Shown here piece after piece: positions 25,264-36,161 of a stretch of DNA of 37,311 nt. This stretch comes from Lachnospiraceae bacterium (lineage in GTDB: Bacteria; Bacillota; Clostridia; Lachnospirales; Lachnospiraceae), in the NCBI GenBank assembly GCA_017625255.1, contig JAGALK010000025.1, positions 1 to 37,311 of the forward strand, given 5' to 3'. The position numbers and the translations under genes were made by a program. Each line of letters begins with the position of its first letter. The first letter of the stretch is position 1. The notes below the pieces were generated by a model. That model was not told where the DNA came from, searched no databases, and worked only from the letters and a program-made list of their open reading frames with translations.

Positions 25264-27285
25264 CTATTTCTCAATCTTTAAAACCCTAACTCCTTTAGCC
25301 TCAAGCACCATCTCACCGTCTGCGTACTCTTCACCGGTAATCAGGTCTTTTCCGCTCATTGGCAAGTGAATAACCGTTTCTGCATCATTATGATTCATAA
25401 TAAATATTAACTGCTTTTTATCATTCTCTCTGCTGGTAACCTCAATGCCCTCTGGCACATCAAGTACAGGTTCAATTCCCATTTCACCACAAAGTGAACC
25501 GATAAACTCACGATAAAATGCTTCGTTTGATGCAGTTGCCACATAATATGCCGCACCTTCACCGAAATTGTTTTTGGTAAGTACAGGCATACCCGCATAG
25601 AAATCCTTTTGATAACCACCTTCGTCTATCTGCTTAGCACCTTCTAAATGCAGCAAATCGCACAAAAGCTCTGCCGGATATTCTTTTCCATGATAGATAA
25701 ACTGATTTTTCTCTCCATTTGGAAGCGCATCCTGTTCTTCTACCCAGATACCAAGAATATCCCGTAATCTTCCCGGATATCCACCTGTAATGACGAGGTC
25801 ATTTTCCTGTACGATACCACTAAAGAATGTCGTTACAAAGTTTCCGCCATTTTTTACATAATTACGAATATTTTCATCATCGTCATATTTTACCATATAT
25901 AAAAGAGGTGCAATAACCAGTTTATAAGAAGATAAATCCATGTCCGGCGATACGATATCTACATTGTAGTTCATATTTCGTAATGTTTCGTAAAATCTGC
26001 CAAACTCTTTTAAATATCTAAGCTCCTGACTTGGACCTGCGGAGTATTCAATAGCCCACCAGTTTTCCCAATCCATCATAAGCGCAATGTCAGACTTTGT
26101 TTTTAAGCCAAAAATTTCCGGTCCGATTTTTTCTAATTCTTTCCCTAAAGCACTTATTTCTCTAAATACTCTGGTATTTTCATGTCCGGCATGATCAATT
26201 ACCGCACCATGATATTTTTCACAAGAACCTATACTTCTGCGCATCTGGAAAAACATGACTGTATCTGCACCATGAGCAACCGCCTGATAACTCCAAAGCC
26301 GCATTACTCCCGGTCGCTTTAATGCACAATAGGTATGCCAGTTCGTTACACTTGGTGTCTGCTCCATCAAGGCAAATGGCTCGCCATTTTTGATACCACG
26401 CATCAAATCATGTGCCATTGCTGTTTTTGCATAGGTATCTCCCACCGCAGGATAATTATCCCAAGAGATAAAGTCCATATGCTTTGCCCATTCAAAATAA
26501 TTTAATCGTTTATAAAATCCCATAAGATTTGTGGTAATCACAGCATCCGGAATAATCTTCTTAATAGCATCGTATTCTCGTATATACATCTGCATAATAG
26601 CATCGGACATAAATCTGTCATAGTCTACAGCAATTCCCTGTGCCATGACAAAGGTATCTTCAAAAAATTCTGTTCTGCTGTCTGGCAAAACTGCATCATC
26701 CCAATCATATAGGGTATGTCCCCAGAATGCCGTATTCCATGCTTCGTTTAATTTGTCAATGGACTTATAGCGTTTTTGCAGCCATACGCGGAACTGCTTT
26801 TCGCAATTTTCACAATAACACTCTCCACCATATTCGTTAGAAATATGCCAGGCTACAATATTGTCATACTCTTTATAGCGCTCTGCTAATTTTTCTGCTA
26901 ATGCCACAGAATATTTTTCATAAGTAGGACTTGATGGACAGGAGTTGTGTCTGCCGCCAAATTTGCGTTTTCTTGCCTGAAAATCTGTTCGCAGAACATC
27001 CGGATATTTTCTTGCCATCCATGCAGGATGTGCTCCGGTGGAAGTTGCCATGCATACCTTCAAACCATTCTTTTTTACTAACTCCATAATCTTATCCAGT
27101 TTAGAAAAATCATAGGTGGTTTCATCCGGCTGTAAAGCTGCCCATGAAAACACATTTAAAGTCACAATATCTATTCCTGCCAGCTTGAACAGGCGCATAT
27201 CTTCTTCCCAAATTTCCTCTGGCCACTGTTCAGGATTATAATCTCCTCCATAAGGAATTTTTGTCAGTTTATTATACGGAATCAT
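25264..27285 (-). CDS. GH42 beta-galactosidase (673 aa)
   Basis: This glycoside hydrolase family 42 enzyme cleaves terminal beta-galactosides (lactose or galacto-oligosaccharides). It has YGGDYNPEQWPEEIWEEDM, the acid/base Glu151 in WHISNEYGG and the nucleophile Glu308 in PFALMEQTPS. Cys116, Cys156, Cys158 and Cys161 (GECYCENC) fit the structural zinc site of GH42. The length is normal and the trimerisation domain follows. There is no signal peptide, so it is cytosolic and needs an importer not seen here. The ATG overlaps the end of the DUF4349 gene by 14 bp. No sugar transporter or regulator is adjacent, which is unusual for a sugar-use gene. Confidence 0.95.
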   Translation of the reverse strand: MIPYNKLTKIPYGGDYNPEQWPEEIWEEDMRLFKLAGIDIVTLNVFSWAALQPDETTYDFSKLDKIMELVKKNGLKVCMATSTGAHPAWMARKYPDVLRTDFQARKRKFGGRHNSCPSSPTYEKYSVALAEKLAERYKEYDNIVAWHISNEYGGECYCENCEKQFRVWLQKRYKSIDKLNEAWNTAFWGHTLYDWDDAVLPDSRTEFFEDTFVMAQGIAVDYDRFMSDAIMQMYIREYDAIKKIIPDAVITTNLMGFYKRLNYFEWAKHMDFISWDNYPAVGDTYAKTAMAHDLMRGIKNGEPFALMEQTPSVTNWHTYCALKRPGVMRLWSYQAVAHGADTVMFFQMRRSIGSCEKYHGAVIDHAGHENTRVFREISALGKELEKIGPEIFGLKTKSDIALMMDWENWWAIEYSAGPSQELRYLKEFGRFYETLRNMNYNVDIVSPDMDLSSYKLVIAPLLYMVKYDDDENIRNYVKNGGNFVTTFFSGIVQENDLVITGGYPGRLRDILGIWVEEQDALPNGEKNQFIYHGKEYPAELLCDLLHLEGAKQIDEGGYQKDFYAGMPVLTKNNFGEGAAYYVATASNEAFYREFIGSLCGEMGIEPVLDVPEGIEVTSRENDKKQLIFIMNHNDAETVIHLPMSGKDLITGEEYADGEMVLEAKGVRVLKIEK

Positions 27286-28240
27286 CTTTATCCTCCTTAA
27301 CTACGACATTATCCATCGCTTCCTGCATTTTTTTCTGTAATTTATGCTGTCTTTTTTTGTTAGTTTTGCGTACAAATACAACAATCACAAAAATAATCAC
27401 TGCATAAATCATCAATACCGGTAAGTTTCCAATAAACCAAAGTGCCAAAGAACGCGCAGCATCCTTTATGGAATAAATGCTGTCCATAAACGCTGTTTTT
27501 GCTTCTGACCAGAACCCTTTTTCTGCTACAACCGTTACCCTTGCCACTTCTCTGACAGAAAGATTTACAGTACTATAAGCAACCTGATTATCCATCACAC
27601 GAAGCTGAGATTCATAGGATTCAATCTGATAACGCACCTCTGTTAATCTTGCCTGAATCTCAAACAAATCTGATAATTTACCTGCTTTTTCTAAAAGAGA
27701 TAACAATGATTCTTCTTCGATTTTCAGTGCATTTAAATGACTTTCTGTATCTACATACTGTAGCGTAACATTTTCGGTTGTCTTGCTTTCATAAGTTACT
27801 GTACCCTTTTCATCCACAGCCGTAACCAGATTCTCTAGCTGTTCTGCCGGAATACGAATGGTCAAATGTCCATTACGGTCACCATATTCCGCCTGTCCGC
27901 TGATTTCTGAATACTCAATATATCCGCCTAAATCCTTCACTTTCTGATTGACATTTTTCCAGAATGCATCAAATTCCTCTGTTTCTACATCCAGATTTTC
28001 TGTAATAATCAGCTTTTGCTCTGTATTCTCTGCCTCGAGCGAATCAATCCCTTCTTCCATAGCTTCTTCTGCCGCCGGAGCTTCTTCTTCCGGCATAGCA
28101 TAATCAGAAGTCACATCCATAGCTGCCTCTTCATAGGATTCTTTTGCTCCTGCAAAATCCATAGATGCTGCCCCGCAGCCACTGATGAGCAATGTTCCCA
28201 ACACTCCTAAGGTCATAAACCATGTTCTCATTTTCCTCAT
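27272..28240 (-). CDS. DUF4349 membrane lipoprotein (322 aa)
   Basis: The N-terminus is a lipoprotein signal, GTLLISGC with Cys22 as the lipidated residue. An acidic spacer (about 40-70, rich in Glu and Ala) leads to the DUF4349 region: ITENLDVETEEFDAFWKNV, RNGHLTIRIPAEQLENLVTA and LESLLEKAGKLSDLFEIQAR, the last part coiled-coil. A C-terminal transmembrane helix (WFIGNLPVLMIYAVIIFVIV) is followed by a basic tail. Such proteins sit in the cytoplasmic membrane with the body outside; their function is unknown. The ribosome site is AAGGGGG. It overlaps the beta-galactosidase start, so the two are co-transcribed. Confidence 0.88.
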   Translation of the reverse strand: MRKMRTWFMTLGVLGTLLISGCGAASMDFAGAKESYEEAAMDVTSDYAMPEEEAPAAEEAMEEGIDSLEAENTEQKLIITENLDVETEEFDAFWKNVNQKVKDLGGYIEYSEISGQAEYGDRNGHLTIRIPAEQLENLVTAVDEKGTVTYESKTTENVTLQYVDTESHLNALKIEEESLLSLLEKAGKLSDLFEIQARLTEVRYQIESYESQLRVMDNQVAYSTVNLSVREVARVTVVAEKGFWSEAKTAFMDSIYSIKDAARSLALWFIGNLPVLMIYAVIIFVIVVFVRKTNKKRQHKLQKKMQEAMDNVVVKEDKDDSV

Positions 28241-28265
28241 ATGTATACCCCCTTTGTATAGCCTC

Positions 28266-29477
28266 CTACAGGCTTGTTCGTACCTGTTTGGGCTTATACT
28301 GTGCTTTTTCTAACGCCTGAATAATCTGGCGTTTATGCTCTGTTCCAAAGCACTCCAATGTAATACGCAATTCTACTGCCGCATTACGATTGATACTTAC
28401 GAACTGGTTGTGCTCTAATTTTATAACATTTCCCTGCTCCTTGGCAATAGTGTCAGACACTTTTGTTAATTCACCCGGCTTATCCGGCAATAATACGGAT
28501 ACGGTAAAGATTCTATCCCGAAGAATCAATCCCTGCTGTACCACAGAAGACATGGTAATTACATCCATGTTTCCTCCGCTTAAAATAGAAACTACGCGTT
28601 TTCCTTTGACATTCAACTGCTTTAATGCAGCTACTGTTAATAAACCGGAGTTTTCTACTACCATTTTATGATTCTCTACCATATCTAAAAAGGCGACAAC
28701 TAACTCATCATCCTCTACAGTAATAATTTCATCTAAATTGCTCTGTATGTATGGGAAAATATTTTCTCCCGGAGTTTTTACGGCTGTACCATCTGCAATC
28801 GTGCTTACAGTTGGAAGCGTTGTAACCTTTCCTGATTCAAAAGAAGCCTTCATGCAGCTTGCGCCTGCCGGTTCTACACCGATTACTTTAATCTTTGGAT
28901 TTAATAATTTTGCCAAGGTAGATACCCCTGTAGCCAGTCCGCCGCCGCCGATAGGTACTAAAATATATTCTACCAATGGAAGCTCCTTGAAAATCTCCAT
29001 TGCAATCGTTCCCTGTCCGGTTGCCACCGCTAAATCATCAAATGGATGAATAAAGGTATATCCTTCTTTTTCTGCCAGTTCATATGCATGGGCACATGCC
29101 TCGTCATACACATCTCCATACAGTACAACCTCTGCACCATAGCTTTTTGTACGATTTACCTTTATCAATGGGGTCGTAGTAGGCATAACGATAACAGCCT
29201 TCGCACCATAGCATTTTGCTGCATAAGCCACGCCCTGCGCATGATTTCCGGCAGAGGCTGTAATCAGTCCTCTTCCTCTTTCTTCATCCGTTAAGGTACT
29301 GATTTTATAATATGCACCACGCACCTTGTATGCACCGGTAAACTGCATATTTTCCGGTTTTAAATATACTTTATTTCCTGTCTGACTGCTCAAATAATCA
29401 CTATAGACTAATTTTGTTTCTAAAGTGACCTCTTTTACCTTTTCACTTGCTTCTTCAAATTTATCCAATGTCAGCAT
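28266..29477 (-). CDS. ilvA: Threonine ammonia-lyase with ACT-like domain (403 aa)
   Basis: This PLP enzyme deaminates threonine to 2-oxobutyrate and ammonia. It has the PLP lysine Lys51 in FTGAYKVRGAYYK, the SAGNHAQGVAYAA loop, the phosphate-binding PIGGGGLATG (175-184), and a C-terminal ACT-like domain (about 325-400) with VSVLLPDKPGELTKVSDTI. One short regulatory domain fits the shorter IlvA/TdcB type rather than the two-ACT-like biosynthetic enzyme, so catabolic and isoleucine-synthesis roles are both possible. Start chosen at the ATG at 29477, 7 nt after AGGAGG; a longer frame begins inside ftsY. It is 4 bp after ftsY and probably co-transcribed. Confidence 0.92.
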   Translation of the reverse strand: MLTLDKFEEASEKVKEVTLETKLVYSDYLSSQTGNKVYLKPENMQFTGAYKVRGAYYKISTLTDEERGRGLITASAGNHAQGVAYAAKCYGAKAVIVMPTTTPLIKVNRTKSYGAEVVLYGDVYDEACAHAYELAEKEGYTFIHPFDDLAVATGQGTIAMEIFKELPLVEYILVPIGGGGLATGVSTLAKLLNPKIKVIGVEPAGASCMKASFESGKVTTLPTVSTIADGTAVKTPGENIFPYIQSNLDEIITVEDDELVVAFLDMVENHKMVVENSGLLTVAALKQLNVKGKRVVSILSGGNMDVITMSSVVQQGLILRDRIFTVSVLLPDKPGELTKVSDTIAKEQGNVIKLEHNQFVSINRNAAVELRITLECFGTEHKRQIIQALEKAQYKPKQVRTSL

Positions 29478-29481
29478 TTTC

Positions 29482-30429
29482 TTACGCCTCCTCATTCTCA
29501 TCTTCTACTTTAAATAATGCATTTACAAATTCATCCGAATCAAATTTCTGCAAATCATCAATAGTTTCACCTACGCCGATATATTTTACCGGAATATTAA
29601 GCTCAGACTGGATAGCTACTGCAATTCCTCCCTTGGCAGTTCCATCCATTTTGGTTAATACAATACCGGTAATATCTGCCACTTCTCCGAACTGTTTTGC
29701 CTGCGAAAGAGCATTTTGTCCGGTTGTACCATCTAAAACAACCAAGGTTTCTCTGAATGCATTCGGAAATTCTTTATCGATAATACGGTTAATTTTCCGT
29801 AATTCCTCCATAAGATTTTTCTTATTATGAAGTCGTCCTGCTGTATCACAAAGAAGTACATCTGCACCTCTGGATTTTGCTGCTGCAACCGCATCATAAA
29901 TTACAGAAGCCGGATCTGCACCGTCCTGTCCGCCAATCATTTCTACTCCGGCACGATTAGCCCATTCACTTAACTGTTCTCCTGCTGCTGCACGGAAGGT
30001 ATCTGCTGCTGCAATCACTACCTTTTTGCCTTCGCCTTTTAACTTTCCTGCCAATTTTCCAACGGTTGTCGTCTTTCCTACTCCATTGACACCGATAACT
30101 AATACAACAGAAGTTTCCTTTTCAAAACGATATGCCGTTTCTTCCACACGCATCTGTTCTTTGATACTGTCAATCAAAAGTTGTTTGCATTCTGCCGGTT
30201 CTTTGATTCTGTTTTCTTTTACCTTTGCTTTTAAGTTTTCAATAATTTCTTCTGTGGATTTTACACCTAAATCTCCCATAATGAGAATTTCTTCGATTTC
30301 CTCATAAAAATCATCATCAATACTAGAAAATCCACTAAAAATCGCATCTATACCGGATACAATATTATCTCTTGTTTTGGTAAGTCCCGCCACAAGTCTG
30401 CTAAAAAAACCTTTTTTCTCTTTGCTCAT
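29482..30429 (-). CDS. ftsY: Signal recognition particle receptor FtsY (315 aa)
   Basis: FtsY is the SRP receptor GTPase that docks ribosome-SRP complexes to the Sec translocon. It has the GTPase motifs GVNGVGKTTT (113-122), DTFRAAAGEQLSEW, DTAGRLHNK and TKMDGTAKGG. The N-terminus has a short basic/amphipathic helix (KEKKGFFSRLVAGL) but no long acidic A domain, as is usual in Firmicutes. Ribosome site AAAAGGA before the ATG at 30429. It is 21 bp after smc. ylxM and ffh, often found next to it, are not in the window; the gene after it is ilvA. Confidence 0.97.
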   Translation of the reverse strand: MSKEKKGFFSRLVAGLTKTRDNIVSGIDAIFSGFSSIDDDFYEEIEEILIMGDLGVKSTEEIIENLKAKVKENRIKEPAECKQLLIDSIKEQMRVEETAYRFEKETSVVLVIGVNGVGKTTTVGKLAGKLKGEGKKVVIAAADTFRAAAGEQLSEWANRAGVEMIGGQDGADPASVIYDAVAAAKSRGADVLLCDTAGRLHNKKNLMEELRKINRIIDKEFPNAFRETLVVLDGTTGQNALSQAKQFGEVADITGIVLTKMDGTAKGGIAVAIQSELNIPVKYIGVGETIDDLQKFDSDEFVNALFKVEDENEEA

Positions 30430-30450
30430 ATTTTTTTCCTTTTCTCTTTT

Positions 30451-33400
30451 TTATTTATCTAAATCATGCTCAATCAGATTTACGGAAACCATGGTTGATA
30501 CACCTTTTTCCTGCATGGTAATACCATACAAACGGTCTGCCGCTGCCATTGTTCCTCTTCTATGGGTAATAACGATAAACTGCGTATTTTTCGTCAGCTT
30601 ATGTAAATATCCCGCAAAACGACCAACATTTGAATCATCCAATGCCGCTTCAATTTCGTCTAACAGACAAAACGGCGATGGTTTTAAGTTCTGAATAGCA
30701 AACAACAAAGCAATGGCCGTTAAGGATTTCTCTCCACCGGAAAGCAAAATCATATTCTGCAGTTTCTTTCCCGGCGGCTGTGCAATGATGCGGATTCCAC
30801 TTTCTAAGATATCCTCATCCTCTACAAGCTCTAAAGTACCCTTTCCACCGCCAAACAGCTCTTTAAATGCCTTGTCAAATTCTCTTTGAATCTCAGCAAA
30901 TTTTTCTGTGAACTGCTTGCGCATACCTATATCTAATTCTTCAATTAACTGTACTAAGGTAGCTTCGGCCTCTACTAAATCATCATGCTGTGTCTTTAAA
31001 AACTGATATCTTTCTGATACTGTTTTATATTCGTCAATAGCATTGACATTGACATCTCCTAAGTTTCGGATATCCTCTTTAATCTGTGCAATCTGTTTTT
31101 TAAGCTCACTTAAATTTTCATAAGCTTCATTACGAAGCTCCATTGCACTGTGCAAAGTAAGCTCATATTCTTCCCACATATAGTTCGTCTGCCGTTCTCT
31201 TGCCTCATCTAATTTTTCCTTCTGACTGTTTAAACGGAAAATTTCTTTATCCAACTCACCCATACGATTGGAAATTTCTTCTCGTTTTGCAAAAAAGCTT
31301 TTATGCTCCACAGACATCTGCTCTTTTTTTGCAAGCATTTCCTGCAATTTGCCTTCTAAGCGGCTATACTCTGTATCTGATGCTAAAATCGTCTGTTTAA
31401 TTTCTTCGATATCCTGTTTTTTCTTTTCGGCATCTTCTTTTGCAGTAGCTACTTCTATCTGCAATTCTTCTACCTGCAAATCACATTTTTCAATTTCAGA
31501 CTGTACACGGGCAATATTCGTTGTTGCAAATTCACTTTTCTGACAAATATTTGCTTCTTCTATCTGTACCTCAGAAACAGTTTTATTTACACTGCTCTCT
31601 AAGTACATCTGCTCATCCAAAATCTCCTGATAACGGCTAGTTTCTTCTGTAATCTCTTCTTCTCGTTTCTTTGCCGCTTCAATTTCCTGCAATGCCTGTT
31701 CCTTTTCAGCTTTTACATCACGAATCTCTCTATCAATTTCTGCACTTTCTATCTGTAAACCTCTGAAAAGATTATCGCTCTCATCTTTTTTCTGTCTGGC
31801 ACTTTCTACATTCAGCTTAGCGGTATTTTGCTTAATATACTGCTCCTGTAATTTGCCCTTAACCTCTTCCATATCATCATCGATAAGTGCCTGTGCAGTC
31901 AAAATCTCTTCCCGCCGATTTTTATGCTCTTCTAGCTTTTGCCTTAAAGCTTGTAATTCCTCTGTCAAATCCTCTATTTCCCGGTTTCTGCCTAAAAGAT
32001 TACTGTTATTTTTAAAAGCACCACCAGTCATTGAACCGCCCGGTCGTAAGGATTCTCCTTCTAAGGTTACAATGGATAAAGAATAACGATATTTTTTTGC
32101 CAATGCTATCGCATGATCAATGGTATCCACGACAACAACTCTGCCTAAAAGGTAGCTTGTAATACCATTGTATTTTGTATCATTTTGTACCAATGTGTTG
32201 GCAAGTCCAATAACTCCTTGCTCTTTTAAAGCCTCTGGATTTTTAATTCCTGCTTTTCCATCTACAGAAGTCAATGGCAAAAATGTTGCTCTTCCCAGAC
32301 GATTTTGCTTCAAATAAGAAATCATCCGTTTTGCAGTCTGCTCATCCTCTGTAACGATATTTTGGATACTTCCGCCAAGTGCGGTTTCAATGGCAGTTTC
32401 ATATTTTTTTTCTACCTTGATCAGGTCAGAAACTACACCCAGCAAGCCTTTTTCCTGTTCCTTTTGCTCCATGACCTTACGGATACTATTCCCATATCCA
32501 TCATAGCGTTCTGCTATATTTCGCAAGGATTCCAGACGGGAGGAGGCTTTATGATAGTAAGTTGTATCTTCTTCATATACACGACTCAGTTCTAAAAGCT
32601 TTTTCTTCCAGCTTCCCTGCTGCTGCAGTAATTCTTCTTCCTGCTGCTTTAAATCAGAAATATCTGCTTCTATTGCAGCTAAAATTTCTTCCTGCTCCTG
32701 CAGTTGTGCATACAAGTCTGTTTCCGCACTTTTTCCCTGTAAAAGTCTTTGATTTAACTGGGCTTTTCGGATATTAGTCTGCTCTATTAAAGTATCATAT
32801 TTCTGCAAATTCGCCTGAAGCGAGGCTTTATGCTGCAAAAGCTCCATCTGCTCTGCCTTTCCGCCTTCAATTCCTGCATTGCACTTTCTCACAGATTCCT
32901 GTAAATTTAAAAGCTCTGCTTCTGCTTTTTTTCTGCGAACACAAATATCCTCTAACTGACGGTCTAACTTGGCTTTTTCCTGTTCATAAGCCTCTTTTTG
33001 CTTTGTCTTTTCTTCTCTTTCCTTTTCAAGCTCCTCCACACGGCTTCTGAAATGCTCATCCGACATCTCCGCAGCCTTTATCTGTTCATTTAAGACATTA
33101 ATCTGACCTTCTAACTTACCTTTTAAAAGCGTTGAATTACTGATATTATCTTTTGTCTGTGCTATTTCCATATCCATCTGCTCTAGCACAGCTTCCATCC
33201 GGTCATACTCTTCACGAATCTTCTCAAAAGAAGCCTTTGTATCTGCCAAATCTCCCTCAGCAATCCGATGATTTTCATCCACTTCCTTCACCTGTGTATC
33301 AATGCGTTCCACCTCTAATAAGAACATATTGACATCATAGGCTTTTAACTCTTCCTTTTTCTTTAAGTAAATTTTTGCTTTTTCAGACTGCTTTTCCAAT

Positions 33401-34011
33401 GGGCCAACCTGTCTTTCTAATTCGCTTAAAATATCCTTTACACGAATCAGATTTTCCCGTTCTGCATCTAACTTTTTCTGGGCAGTGACCTTACGGCGCT
33501 TATATTTTACAATACCCGCTGCCTCATCGAACAATTCACGACGCTCTTCCGGTCTGCCGCTTAGGATTTTTTCAATCTGTCCCTGTCCGATGATGGAATA
33601 ACCTTCTTTTCCGATACCGGTATCATAAAACAATTCCTGCACATCCTTTAGACGGCAAGGACTGCCATTTATCAGATATTCGCTTTCACCGGAACGATAT
33701 ACACGCCTTGCTACTGTTACCTCTTCAAAATCAATATCCAGACAACGATCTGAATTATCCATAGTAATTGCCACATAAGCATAGCTTAGAGGCTTTCTGT
33801 TTTCTGTTCCTGCAAAAATGACATCCTGCATGCTTGCACCACGAAGCTGCTTCGCACTCTGTTCACCTAATACCCAGCGCACAGCATCGGATACATTACT
33901 TTTTCCACTTCCATTTGGTCCTACAATTCCTGTGATACCATTATGAAAGTCCAGTACAATTTTGTTGGCAAAGGACTTAAATCCATGCACCTCTATACTT
34001 TTTAAATACAT
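30451..34011 (-). CDS. smc: Chromosome segregation protein SMC (1186 aa)
   Basis: SMC is the condensin ATPase that forms a dimer with ScpA/ScpB and loops DNA. It has [10 protein letters not shown] (31-40) in the N-terminal head, long coiled coils, a hinge near the middle ([26 protein letters not shown]), and the C-terminal head with [14 protein letters not shown] and [15 protein letters not shown]. The length is typical. ATG at 34011 after AGGGGGA, 15 bp from rnc, so rnc-smc-ftsY is an operon. Intact frame over 3.5 kb; no unusual features. Confidence 0.98.
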   Translation of the reverse strand: MYLKSIEVHGFKSFANKIVLDFHNGITGIVGPNGSGKSNVSDAVRWVLGEQSAKQLRGASMQDVIFAGTENRKPLSYAYVAITMDNSDRCLDIDFEEVTVARRVYRSGESEYLINGSPCRLKDVQELFYDTGIGKEGYSIIGQGQIEKILSGRPEERRELFDEAAGIVKYKRRKVTAQKKLDAERENLIRVKDILSELERQVGPLEKQSEKAKIYLKKKEELKAYDVNMFLLEVERIDTQVKEVDENHRIAEGDLADTKASFEKIREEYDRMEAVLEQMDMEIAQTKDNISNSTLLKGKLEGQINVLNEQIKAAEMSDEHFRSRVEELEKEREEKTKQKEAYEQEKAKLDRQLEDICVRRKKAEAELLNLQESVRKCNAGIEGGKAEQMELLQHKASLQANLQKYDTLIEQTNIRKAQLNQRLLQGKSAETDLYAQLQEQEEILAAIEADISDLKQQEEELLQQQGSWKKKLLELSRVYEEDTTYYHKASSRLESLRNIAERYDGYGNSIRKVMEQKEQEKGLLGVVSDLIKVEKKYETAIETALGGSIQNIVTEDEQTAKRMISYLKQNRLGRATFLPLTSVDGKAGIKNPEALKEQGVIGLANTLVQNDTKYNGITSYLLGRVVVVDTIDHAIALAKKYRYSLSIVTLEGESLRPGGSMTGGAFKNNSNLLGRNREIEDLTEELQALRQKLEEHKNRREEILTAQALIDDDMEEVKGKLQEQYIKQNTAKLNVESARQKKDESDNLFRGLQIESAEIDREIRDVKAEKEQALQEIEAAKKREEEITEETSRYQEILDEQMYLESSVNKTVSEVQIEEANICQKSEFATTNIARVQSEIEKCDLQVEELQIEVATAKEDAEKKKQDIEEIKQTILASDTEYSRLEGKLQEMLAKKEQMSVEHKSFFAKREEISNRMGELDKEIFRLNSQKEKLDEARERQTNYMWEEYELTLHSAMELRNEAYENLSELKKQIAQIKEDIRNLGDVNVNAIDEYKTVSERYQFLKTQHDDLVEAEATLVQLIEELDIGMRKQFTEKFAEIQREFDKAFKELFGGGKGTLELVEDEDILESGIRIIAQPPGKKLQNMILLSGGEKSLTAIALLFAIQNLKPSPFCLLDEIEAALDDSNVGRFAGYLHKLTKNTQFIVITHRRGTMAAADRLYGITMQEKGVSTMVSVNLIEHDLDK

Positions 34012-34026
34012 AGCTCCCCCTGCTCT

Positions 34027-34737
34027 TTATTGCTTCTTATCCGCCGCTTTCAATTCATCCGCTTTTAAAATCAAAAGTGCCTGATAGGCAGCCTCCTGCT
34101 CCGCAGCCTTTTTAGTCTGTCCGCAGCCTGTTCCATATACCTTTTCGCCAATTCTTGCTTCTACGGAAAAATTCTTATTATGATCCGGTCCACTTTCTGC
34201 TACCAATTTGTAATTAAGCTCTTCCTCATAATTCCCCTGAACTAATTCCTGCAGGATAGTCTTGCTATCATAAAAGAGTTTTTTGTGTTCAATATCTGTA
34301 AGTATAAATTTCAAAATAAACTCTTTTGCATTAGTAAAACCACCATCCAGATAAATTGCGCCAATAACGGCTTCTAAGGCATCGGATAAAATAGATTTAC
34401 GGGTTCTTCCCCCTGTCATATCCTCACCTTTGCCCAAACGAATAAAATCGCCCAAAGCTAACTGTGGTGTACAGGCAGCTAATGTGGGTTCACACACTAA
34501 ACTAGCACGAAATTTTGTCAAATCACCCTCGGAAAGCTCTGGGTAATTTAAAAAAAGAAATTCGCTGGATACTACTTCAAGCACCGCATCACCCAAAAAT
34601 TCCAATCTTTCATTATCGGAATGTTTCTTCATATGCTTTTCATTTGCATAAGAGCTGTGGGTTAATGCCTGCTGCAAAAGTCTTGGATTTTTAAATTCAT
34701 ATCCAATAATTGCTTCGAATTCCGCTTGTTTTCTCAT
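34027..34737 (-). CDS. rnc: Ribonuclease III (236 aa)
   Basis: RNase III cleaves double-stranded RNA, processing rRNA precursors. It has the catalytic signature NERLEFLGDAVLE (42-54), the second acidic cluster SDALEAVIGAIYLD, and a C-terminal double-stranded-RNA-binding domain with YKLVAESGPDHNKNFSVEA and GTGCGQTKKAAEQEAAYQAL. Start chosen at ATG 34737 (MRKQAEFEAI) after AGGAGA, because the longer frame begins inside the terminator hairpin of acpP. Sits 15 bp before smc. Confidence 0.96.
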   Translation of the reverse strand: MRKQAEFEAIIGYEFKNPRLLQQALTHSSYANEKHMKKHSDNERLEFLGDAVLEVVSSEFLFLNYPELSEGDLTKFRASLVCEPTLAACTPQLALGDFIRLGKGEDMTGGRTRKSILSDALEAVIGAIYLDGGFTNAKEFILKFILTDIEHKKLFYDSKTILQELVQGNYEEELNYKLVAESGPDHNKNFSVEARIGEKVYGTGCGQTKKAAEQEAAYQALLILKADELKAADKKQ

Positions 34738-34770
34738 GATTCTTTCTCCTGTTCTTTGATAGAATTCGAA

Positions 34771-34798
34771 AAAGCCCTTTTCCAAGGGCTTTATCTAT
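34771..34798 (-). terminator. Terminator between acpP and rnc
   Basis: AAAGCCCTT pairs with AAGGGCTTT, and TTTC follows on the minus strand. It can end plsX-acpP transcripts, with readthrough supplying rnc. Confidence 0.82.
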
Positions 34799-34821
34799 TC
34801 TTCGTTAGAAATATGAATTTA

Positions 34822-35052
34822 TTAGTTTAAAGCATTCTTGATCTGTTCTACTGCATCTGCAACTGTTACAATCTTTTCAGCATCTTCGTTCTGGATTTCA
34901 ATATCGAATTCCTCTTCGATACCCATAACAATCTGAAAAACATCCAATGAATCTGCACCAAGATCATCTACAAAAGTCGTATCCATAGAAATTTCATCCG
35001 CATCCACATTTAGTACCTCTGCAATAATCTGTTTTAACTTTTCAAATTCCAT
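34822..35052 (-). CDS. acpP: Acyl carrier protein (76 aa)
   Basis: Carries acyl chains for fatty-acid synthesis. Ser35 in [13 protein letters not shown] takes the phosphopantetheine. It is acidic and helical and of standard length, directly after plsX (13 bp gap), with ribosome site AAAGGA. It could not replace the carrier domain of the NRPS, which has its own. Confidence 0.97.
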   Translation of the reverse strand: MEFEKLKQIIAEVLNVDADEISMDTTFVDDLGADSLDVFQIVMGIEEEFDIEIQNEDAEKIVTVADAVEQIKNALN

Positions 35053-35065
35053 AAGATTTTCCTTT

Positions 35066-36088
35066 CTACTCCTCTGTCTGTACGGAGTCTATAATATTCT
35101 TCTTTATCTTACCATTGATATCCTGTTCTTTGAAGGTCACACACTGGATAATGGAATTCTTCACCTCATTTGCTTTTGAATTTCCATGTGTCTTTACCAC
35201 AAGACCATTCAGTCCTAACAATGGTGCTCCTCCATAGGCTGACGCATCAAAGGATTTCAATGTATTTTTCAAAGCTGGCATAATCAAAAGCGCTCCTAAC
35301 TTACTGCGCAGACTGCTCATCAAACCTTTTTTCAGCAATCCTTTAAACATACTGCCCATGCCTTCGTATAATTTTAAAATAACATTTCCGGTAAAAGCTT
35401 CACAGACAATGACATCTGCTTCTCCATGCGGAATTTCTCTTGCTTCAATACTGCCTACAAAATTGATGTCTTTACATTCTTTTAATAATGGAAAGGTTTC
35501 TTTTACCAATGCATTTCCCTTTTCTTCTTCCGCACCAATATTTACGATGGCAACTCTTGGATTCTTGATACCTACTACATTTTCCATATAAATCGAACCC
35601 ATTCTTGCAAACTGTACTAAATGAGATGGTCTTGCATCCACATTCGCGCCACAGTCAATTAAAAGCGAAACACCTTTCTCTGTCGGCATCAGCGGAGCTA
35701 ATGGCGGTCGTTCAATTCCCTTGATTCTGCCGACAATCACCTGTCCGCCAACAAGAATCGCACCTGAACTGCCTGCAGACACAAATGCATCTGCTTCCTT
35801 TTGCTTTACCATATTCATACCAATTACAATGGATGACTGCTTTTTCTTGCGAATTGCCATAACCGGCGGCTCTGCGGTTTCAATCACTTCCTCTGCATGA
35901 ACAATACTAATCTGCTCCTGCGGATAGGTGTATTTTTTCAATTCTTCTTCCACAGCTTCCTGCTGACCTACCAAAAATACCTGAATGTCTTTACGGGTAT
36001 TAACTGCTTCTACTGCACCTTTTACAATCTCGCCCGGTGCATTGTCTCCACCCATCGCATCTACAGCTACTTTAATTCTATCCTGCAT
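35066..36088 (-). CDS. plsX: Phosphate acyltransferase PlsX (340 aa)
   Basis: PlsX converts acyl-ACP to acyl-phosphate, the donor for PlsY in phospholipid synthesis. It has [73 protein letters not shown] and [16 protein letters not shown], all diagnostic. The ATG at 36088 follows AAGGAGG. It is translated with acpP. A small hairpin (TGTGCA with TGCACA, 36101-36121) lies in the leader. Confidence 0.97.
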   Translation of the reverse strand: MQDRIKVAVDAMGGDNAPGEIVKGAVEAVNTRKDIQVFLVGQQEAVEEELKKYTYPQEQISIVHAEEVIETAEPPVMAIRKKKQSSIVIGMNMVKQKEADAFVSAGSSGAILVGGQVIVGRIKGIERPPLAPLMPTEKGVSLLIDCGANVDARPSHLVQFARMGSIYMENVVGIKNPRVAIVNIGAEEEKGNALVKETFPLLKECKDINFVGSIEAREIPHGEADVIVCEAFTGNVILKLYEGMGSMFKGLLKKGLMSSLRSKLGALLIMPALKNTLKSFDASAYGGAPLLGLNGLVVKTHGNSKANEVKNSIIQCVTFKEQDINGKIKKNIIDSVQTEE

Positions 36089-36130
36089 ATCTTTCCTCCT
36101 TGTGCAAACGATTTCTGCACATCTATTAGA

Positions 36131-36159
36131 AATATACTATAAGTCTTTTCAGAAATCAA
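36131..36159 (-). promoter_or_regulatory. Promoter of plsX-acpP
   Basis: On the minus strand TTGATT (36154-36159) and TATATT (36131-36136) are 17 bp apart, about 45 bp before the plsX ATG. It overlaps the first bases after the DUF624 stop at 36162, so plsX has its own promoter. Confidence 0.6.
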
Positions 36160-36161
36160 GA

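Noticed and set aside
28238..28265. A terminator between ilvA and the DUF4349 gene
   Set aside because: The gap is only 25 bp with the ribosome site of the next gene in it and no hairpin with a T-run.
30026..32777. Plus-strand frames opposite smc and ftsY
   Set aside because: Antisense shadows of long conserved genes.
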